Of a stretch of DNA of 64,000 nucleotides, positions 57,945 through 64,000 are shown one piece after another. The stretch is from contig JAVGVS010000025.1 of assembly GCA_032718565.1 (NCBI GenBank), positions 3,395,520 to 3,459,519 of the forward strand, given 5' to 3'. The notes below the pieces were generated by a model. The model was not told the DNA's origin. It searched no databases and saw nothing but the letters and a program-made list of their open reading frames with translations. The position numbers were made by a program, and so were the translations under genes. Each line of letters starts with the position of its first letter. Positions within the stretch are counted from its first letter, which is position 1. The stretch is from Distichodus sexfasciatus (Eukaryota > Chordata > Actinopteri > Characiformes > Distichodontidae).

Positions 57945-60261
57945 CAAAAAAACAGAGCTTATTTAGAAGCAAACAGTTTGATTTACACTAGAATATTACA
58001 GTTAATCTCTATAAATTCAACATTGTTGCATGTACATAATTTAATTAGGGTGGCATTAAAGCACTTAAAATTAGCTTTAAAATATTCTCCTGACCTAAAT
58101 GTTTGCACTCTTGTAAGCCATGGGCCTTCCCATTAGTTAGGGTCTACTTAAAAGCATTTAAAAACCATATTGAGCCTGTCTACTCTATGCATAATTCAAA
58201 GTATTTTGTGGATTTGTTTCTATGCGATTTTTCCCCTCGTTGCACTCAACTCTCTTTATCTACTGCTTTCCCCAAAGAGCAGACACTATCTTCAGAGAAT
58301 GTAATCTCTGTCTCTTAGGCAATTATGATTAAAGCCCCTGCAAAGAACCTTGAGGACCATGGAAGCCAAACTGAATGTTTCCTCAGACAAGCTTGCCAGG
58401 GGCCTTTAAGCAACCCCACTGACACATGCTATATCAGAGGCATAGCAGGCCAGGAGAACTGCAGCTCTAATCTGAGTGCCTGGCATTGGAGAGCTGCCTC
58501 GGCCTGCAGAGGATTAGGGAAATTTCCCTAATGAACTTAGAGTTAAAGCTTTTTTCACCCACCGGACCCAATTTACGGAGGCTGCTACAGAGCTGGCTGG
58601 TCTTTGCAAGCAAATGCAACTGTCTGAGCTGGAAGTTACAGAGCAACAGATATATTTCATCCACATTTGCTGCTGATTACAGCTATTAGGAAGGGTGTAT
58701 ACCTTTAAGAGTAGTTTTGACTGCAAATGTTTTGACTATATATTGTTAGCTTCATGAATCTCAACAATAGTTTGTTAATTGGAAATTCTTGTGAGAAGAG
58801 CAGTGCATGTATTTATGTTTAAGTACAAACTTTGGACATTATTAGGGACAAAACCAAATGGGAATGTTTTAATCCTAAATAATATTTCTGGCTACTCTCC
58901 TGTGATAAAATGTCAGTATCCAAAAATAATTACCTCACTTTGCATTTAATTGGCAAATATTTTTGGTTGTAGGTTACATTTACAAGTGCATTGCAGTGCC
59001 AAAAAGCATTAGGAACAGCCTTTGTAGCTGCATAAAAGCTGTGTCTGATTTGTCCTACAATAAACAGCTATACTGAAGTGCAGAAAGATCGTAAACATTG
59101 TGGTATGATAAGACTTTTCTTGTCCTCATGGTTTTAAAGGTCAGATAGTGAGATACTATCCCTACAAACTACAAAGTCAGTGTGACAGCAGAAATGGTGC
59201 TTTAGTCCGAGGCTTGAGGCAGGCACTAGCTAGATGTTCTTATTCTGTGTGTTAGTGTGTGTGTGTGTGTGTGTTAGAGAGATGTTTTCAGTTCTTATGC
59301 CAGATCAGTATCCACATGTCTGTGTCTGTTTTTGTCCCTATGCCTCCTTGTCTCTATGTGAGCAAATATCAGTAGAAGTGTGTAACTCATTTTTACGGAC
59401 CATTTACTGCACTGCAAAAACACACAACATTACAGACTGTCGTTTATTAATCATTGGCAATTTACAAAATGGATTTCTTATGCTTTCTTCAAGTCAACAC
59501 ATTGTAAGATTTGTTGAAGCATGCACAATTATAGAAGTTAAATGTTTTGTTGGTGTGAGGGGAGAAAAGTTGCCAGTTGTTGAGTCATTTGTGAATTTTG
59601 AGACATTCTTTTTCACAAACAAGCCCCAAAACAGCAGCAAATTCAGTGGTGGTGATTGTGGAAGTAGAGATGACGACCTACATATTGTGCTTGTCTTCAT
59701 TTCTTGCCAAAGATCATAATCAGCTCTCACTGAGGGAGGCGCTACTGTATACCCCCCGCCTCCTGTGTGTACTGGTCTGGGGTCAGACGTGATGTTTGGA
59801 AGATGATGGGAATGATGAGGGCGGGGAGTGGGAGAGCTGATTCCTGACAAGGGCAGAAAGTAACTGGAGCAATGGCACCTCAGGGACGAGGAACAGAGCG
59901 GAGATGGACTGTGCCTGGCAGCACACACTGAATTAGATGCCCCTCTTGGGATGCTGGGAAATGGTTCTCAATCTCACAGTGAAATATGAGAGTCTGACCA
60001 TTAGAACATCATTCCTGCTAACCGTGCGACCGCCGCGGCCCAGGCTCATGAAGACCCTCACGCTTATACTTGAAAATGAAGTGTGACGACATTTTTAAAC
60101 AGTCATATCCAAGCGTAGCCGCACAAGAGTGCAGATGATTTTAGGATGTGGGTGTGTCGTTATTGGAATAATGGAAAAGCTCTGAAATGTGTTATAAGAT
60201 TTCATGGATGTAATATAGAGGAAAATAAATGTGATGTAGAACTAACCCAAATGCAAAACAG
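57945..60261. other. Unique region with a candidate conserved block
   Basis: 58320-58690 is GC-balanced and repeat-free (GCAATTATGATTAAAGCC at its start, GCAAGCAAATGCAAC near 58607), with overlapping frames on both strands and no domain. A (TG)n run lies at 59246-59275. A 161-codon + frame from 59234 starts in that repeat and shows no recognised domain. 59800-60060 is mildly GC-rich. Confidence 0.28.
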
Positions 60262-60445
60262 AGGCAGTTGGTAGCCTAACAGTTAGGTACCGGACCACTA
60301 AAGGTACCACTGAGATACTCATGAGCAAGGTACCATCCCCAAATACTGCTCCCCGGGCGCTGATAGAGCTGCCCACTGCTCCTTCATGGATGGGTCAAAT
60401 GCAAGGGTCACACTTCGTTGTGTTGCATGATGTGCTGTGGTGTGT
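60262..60445 (+). mobile_element. tRNA-derived SINE, family 1, shortened head
   Basis: GAGGCAGTTGGTAGCCTAACAG, then directly ACCGGACCACTAAAGGTACC (box B region deleted), ATGAGCAAGGTACCATCCCC, CTGCCCACTGCTCCTTCATGG and GCTGTGGTGTGTTC. Confidence 0.85.
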
Positions 60446-60535
60446 TCAAAGTATACTGTATATTTCTTCATTGTTGTGCAATTAAGTGAAAGGTACCATA
60501 TCAATTGATAAAATAAATGTTACAAACGAATATTT

Positions 60536-60790
60536 TTAAGATTCAAGATTCTTTATTTGTCACATAATTACACAACCAGTTACATGTACCAAGGGCTTAA
60601 TGAAATTGGGTTTTCAACACATTTACACCATTTTTATCACATTTTTAGAGTGATTTCCACTTCCTAAGTTCCTAAGTTCTGGGACAGAGCAACTTGATTT
60701 TAAGGGCCCAACAATGCTAATCCAGGAATCAGTACCCCAAGTTTTTGGTCTCAAATGCAATCTTTGTCACTTAGACCACAGCCCCACCCA
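60536..60790 (-). mobile_element. Retroelement-like fragment
   Basis: AAGATTCTTTATTTGTCACA at the left resembles, as reverse complement, the TGTGACAAATAAAGAATC 3' ends of some fish non-LTR elements. The rest (GGGACAGAGCAACTTG, AGACCACAGCCCCACCC) may be a SINE body. Assignment is tentative. Confidence 0.4.
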
Positions 60791-62463
60791 TTACAAAGAT
60801 TAATAATGACTAATAAATCACTGTGTTGATATTATGATGGCCTGACATTAGCTAACTATGTCGATATCAGGACTTATAGCGTCTGATAAATAAACGAAAA
60901 GAAATGTTTTTCAGTCATGTTATGAGTGTTGTAGTTCTGTAGTTTATCCACTAGAGGCCATATTACAGTTCCATTCTTGCATTTCTTTACATTTTTATAT
61001 TTAACTAATGTTTACAAAGCATTATTTTTTATTAGACATTCATTTACGTAATAGAATGATTTTCAAGTTGTATCATTATATTGGTGAAGACTTAAGTAAC
61101 TACACATAAATGTTAGGGAAAATCAGTTTAGTGTGTAGTCTTTGTTGCAGGGGAAGGAGGAATTAGGTAAATTTATTATCATCTGATTAAGTCCTCCACC
61201 TATTGAAACCTGTAATGTTCTTTAAAACCCCATGTTCATGTTGTTTGCCAGTGTGGTTTGGCTTCCTCTCATTTTACACCACTTTCTAAAAGCAAATAGT
61301 ATTTGAGCATTCAGCATGCTGTATGCATTATACAAATGGGTTGTTTTAAGTAGAAGGTTTCAAGGTATTATGGTCAATGTATGCAAAGAGTATGCATTTA
61401 TTCACTTTTTCATGTGTCTTGCTGTGTTTGTTTTGCTAACGCGAGTGCTAATTCGTCCCATAAGTGGGAATTGTGAAAGGGGCGCCCTACTTTCCGGCCT
61501 GTGTGAAGGCGAATGCAGAACGGCTCAAATCACAGCATTACATTGCAATTTACAGGGTTAAACTCATCTGTAAGTGGCTTGGTAAAGCTGATATATCATC
61601 TCATTAATAATGTGACCCTTCAGTGAATATGCATGATCATTTTTTATCTCCTCTATGGATTCTCTGACTCATCTGGTTTATCATTCTTTTAGTACGAGAG
61701 AGAGCGATGGTGCCATCGGCCCATTTTTCACATTAACATTATAAAGGAGCACACACTGTCCCTTTTGCACGCAAGTAAAATGTGTTATACGCCTTCTACG
61801 TTAAACGTCTTTCCGTATATGCTTCGAATGGTCAGAATTCTCGTTGAGACTTAATTTCTTTCCACAATAAAAGTCACGCAGGCATTGAAACAGGCTTTTC
61901 CTGGACCACACAGCTCTCTTTGTAACTCTGCAAAGCTCTTTCTCCTCGGCGAGGGCAGTATGAGCTGCCTTTCTACCACTTGCTTTATTACTTAATTAAA
62001 TCCAGCAGTCTGAGGCTTCTTACGAAGTTACAGGGCGATTGGCTGGCCAGGTTTGCACACTGCAGTGCCCCCAGGTTTGGTGATATATGACCGAAGGTGA
62101 CTGCGGTGTGAAATATTTGCTTATGGCAGCCGTTTCACAATATTCACATTTAGTCAGACGTGAAAAATCAGCGACACATTCTGCCTCCTTATCGCTCGGC
62201 TGCAACACGGCGTGTTTCATCTGTGAGACAATACTAACCTCCTCTCCATTCAGACGATCTGCAAATGACTTTTTTAGAACTGGCCAACCAAGTTGGAACG
62301 CTACAGAAACTACCTCAAAGGAAGTGTGTAAAACTGGAGGTGCAGTGTGACTGAATAGCAATTAAGACATCAGCCTCTCTGCTGGACATTAATTTAAATG
62401 AAAATGAATCAAAACATTCAGAACATTCAGAACCTCTTATCAGTCAGCATCTTGCCCACAACG
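60791..62463. other. Unique region with candidate conserved non-coding elements
   Basis: 61240-62420 is repeat-free and motif-rich: CTCATTAATAATG near 61600, ATATGCATGATCATT near 61627 and TTAATTAA at 61992-61999. Frames on both strands around 62020-62360 (113 and 87 codons) overlap each other and have no domain. The regulatory role is inferred from composition only. Confidence 0.3.
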
Positions 62464-62471
62464 TTAAATTT

Positions 62472-63638
62472 TAGGGATGCACGATATGGGAATTTTAGGA
62501 CGATGCCGATATCCGCTATGCATTTATCTGCCGATGCTGATACCAATGACAATAAATGAGGAAGGCAGAGTTGAAGGGGTAAAGACAAGATATTTCACCA
62601 TAATTCTGACATCTCTAACACAGCGCCAAGTCAAGCAAGCGTGAAAGCAGAGTGGAGTGAAGGCAGAACCTTTCAAGCTTAATGCACGGTTTAAGAAAAA
62701 GTCACTTCCCGTTCTCTGTGGTGTACCAAGTCAAAAAGGGCACTCCATGTGCACTACCTAGTCCATAAAGAGCTGTAAGCTACAGCCCCTGCTGTTTTTA
62801 GCGATGCATACTACCGTACAGAAAAGTATTATAAGTGCAGCAATACGCAGCTCGGGACACTGCACATGTGCGAGCTCACATTCGCTAAGTGAGGCAAACG
62901 TAGTTTTTTAGTTTTTAGTTTTTTTTCGTACATGCAGGCAGAGTTGAGTGCATGAGGATAAGATATTTTGCTCATGAACGTTCCAACTCATCCTCAGAAT
63001 TTTGGCAAAAAACTCTTAACAACCGGCGGGTGAACCCAAACGCAGAGTCGACAGAACCAGGTCGCAGGCAAAGGGGTAAATTGAAAAATGGCAAAGAGTT
63101 TATTCAGGCAGAGGTCAGAACCAAAAAGCACAGCCCACGTAGTAAACAAATCCAAATCGTCAGAAGCAGAGGGGTAATCCAAAAACTGAACGCAAGGGTC
63201 AGAACTGAGGCAGGCAAACACAAAGAACGCTTGGTATGTTGCACTAGGCATAACAATACTTCGCGGGGAATGATTGTAACTGGAAGTCCTTAAATACTGG
63301 GGATGTGGATATGATTGGTTAAAACTCTGGTGACGCTGATCTGGTAGTCTGTGTTACTTGTGAAGGTCTGGAACTGGAGTCCTTACTTGGTCTGGGCTGA
63401 GATCTTACAAAAACATATGCCATACATTTTAAAACAGAAGGCCCGGGCCATATAAAATCCCACCTCAGACTTTGGACATGCCTGGTACAAGCCCTACCTT
63501 TCCGACGTACAATAAATGTGTCATAAAATATTGGCGGAAAATAGCGGGCAAAACTAAGCATCGTCTAAAGACGATGACTTAAAAAAAAGCAGTTATCGGC
63601 TGATTCCGATATGATTCTAATATTATCATGCATCCCTA
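62472..63638 (+). mobile_element. hAT-like MITE, family B, with a nested solo LTR
   Basis: Starts TAGGGATGCACGATATGGG and ends ATTATCATGCATCCCTA. Without the LTR it is about 770 bp, like the copy at 2398-3126, and shares its block order. The flanks TTAAATTT and CTCATTTT agree at 5 of 8 bases, a weak target duplication. Confidence 0.82.
63014..63409 (-). mobile_element. Solo gypsy-like LTR nested in an hAT MITE
   Basis: AAAAC flanks both sides (63009-63013 and 63410-63414), an exact 5-bp duplication. The body matches 19818-20245 (AACAACCGGCGGGTGAACCC, GCATAACAATACTTCGC, GGTGACGCTGATCTGGTA). The right end TTACA is intact, and the left end is altered from TGTAAC to TCTTAAC. On the minus strand TATTTAAGG (about 63288-63298) precedes AATAAAC (about 63098). 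No internal genes, so it is a recombined solo LTR. The 113-codon frame over it is not a gene. Confidence 0.9.
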
Positions 63639-63699
63639 CTCATTTTGATAATTTTTAACATTCTTTTAATGTTTTATATATAAATTCTATCAAAACTTC

Positions 63700-63923
63700 C
63701 TTCCTTCTTCAATTATTTCAAAATCACACACATAAGATATGCAGCTTTAATATCTCAGCTTTAATAGCTTTAATTGAATAAATAGCATGTTTCCAGCACA
63801 AACCTTGTCAGTGAGCTGTGAGGACACAAAAACAAGAAAAACCTGAAACAAATAATTGTTGAGTAATTCTATTCCGAGTCAAATTAAACGCGTTATTGAT
63901 AGGAGTCAAATTATCCAGCCCTG
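63700..63923 (+). mobile_element. hAT-like element, family D, 3' fragment
   Basis: CTTCAATTATTTC, CTTGTCAGTGAGCTGTGAGG and the terminus TTATCCAGCCCTG match the 3' part of the copies at 18401-18600 and 45205-45318. 5'-truncated. Confidence 0.55.
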
Positions 63924-64000
63924 TTGCACACTGTCTCTTTTACGTGTCTGGTTTTGGGCAGCTGGAGGAGGAGAGGGATCATGGGACCCCCTTGGGATAG
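63924..64000. other. Window edge, nothing recognised
   Basis: Too short to classify. Confidence 0.4.

Noticed and set aside
59234..59719. 161-codon + frame with Cys-Val repeat start
   Set aside because: Its start lies in a (TG)n microsatellite. The remainder has no recognised domain.
62952..63293. 113-codon + frame and overlapping minus frame
   Set aside because: Spans the hAT/LTR junction. A repeat artefact.

Overview
The window reads as a gene-poor stretch of a vertebrate nuclear genome, most likely a teleost fish. This is inferred from its repeats: many tRNA-derived SINEs of two families, hAT-like MITEs with 8-bp target duplications, Tc1/mariner-type elements, gypsy-like solo LTRs and a decayed jockey-superfamily LINE. 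Base composition is AT-rich, most reading frames are short, and nothing resembles bacterial operons. The species cannot be named from sequence alone.

No complete protein-coding gene is visible. The only open frames with recognisable protein homology belong to a dead reverse transcriptase (about 29.4-30.8 kb) and to scraps of a Tc1-like transposase (17.7-18.1 kb). The one candidate host-gene feature is a CpG-rich block at 55.23-56.1 kb. It follows a long (TA)n tract, carries an RFX X-box-like site, and ends in a short ATG-bearing candidate first exon followed by a good GTAAGG splice donor on the + strand. If real, the rest of that gene lies beyond the right edge or in exons not recognised here.

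Layout. 0-8 kb: hAT MITE remnants, a perfect 172-bp inverted repeat, a SINE, a Harbinger-like MITE inside another DNA element, and a second MITE family. 8-21 kb: unique sequence with SINEs, an hAT MITE, a Tc1 remnant broken by hAT pieces, and a solo LTR. 21-24 kb: two SINEs, one split by a solo LTR and one by an AT-rich DNA element. 24-35 kb: unique sequence with candidate conserved elements, a MITE with a perfect 8-bp duplication, a scrambled hAT piece next to the LINE, and another solo LTR. 35-49 kb: more MITEs, a 640-bp purine-rich tract, a foldback element nested in an hAT element, and an hAT element nested in a SINE. 49-55 kb: long unique stretch, MITEs and SINEs. 55-57 kb: (TA)n, CpG island and a second purine tract. 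57-64 kb: the inverted second copy of the foldback element, unique sequence, and an hAT element containing a solo LTR.

Between repeats lie 200-900 bp blocks of balanced composition with homeodomain-, POU- and SOX-type motifs and no coherent frame. They look like the conserved non-coding elements that surround developmental regulator genes. Conservation could not be tested here, so those entries are low-confidence candidates.
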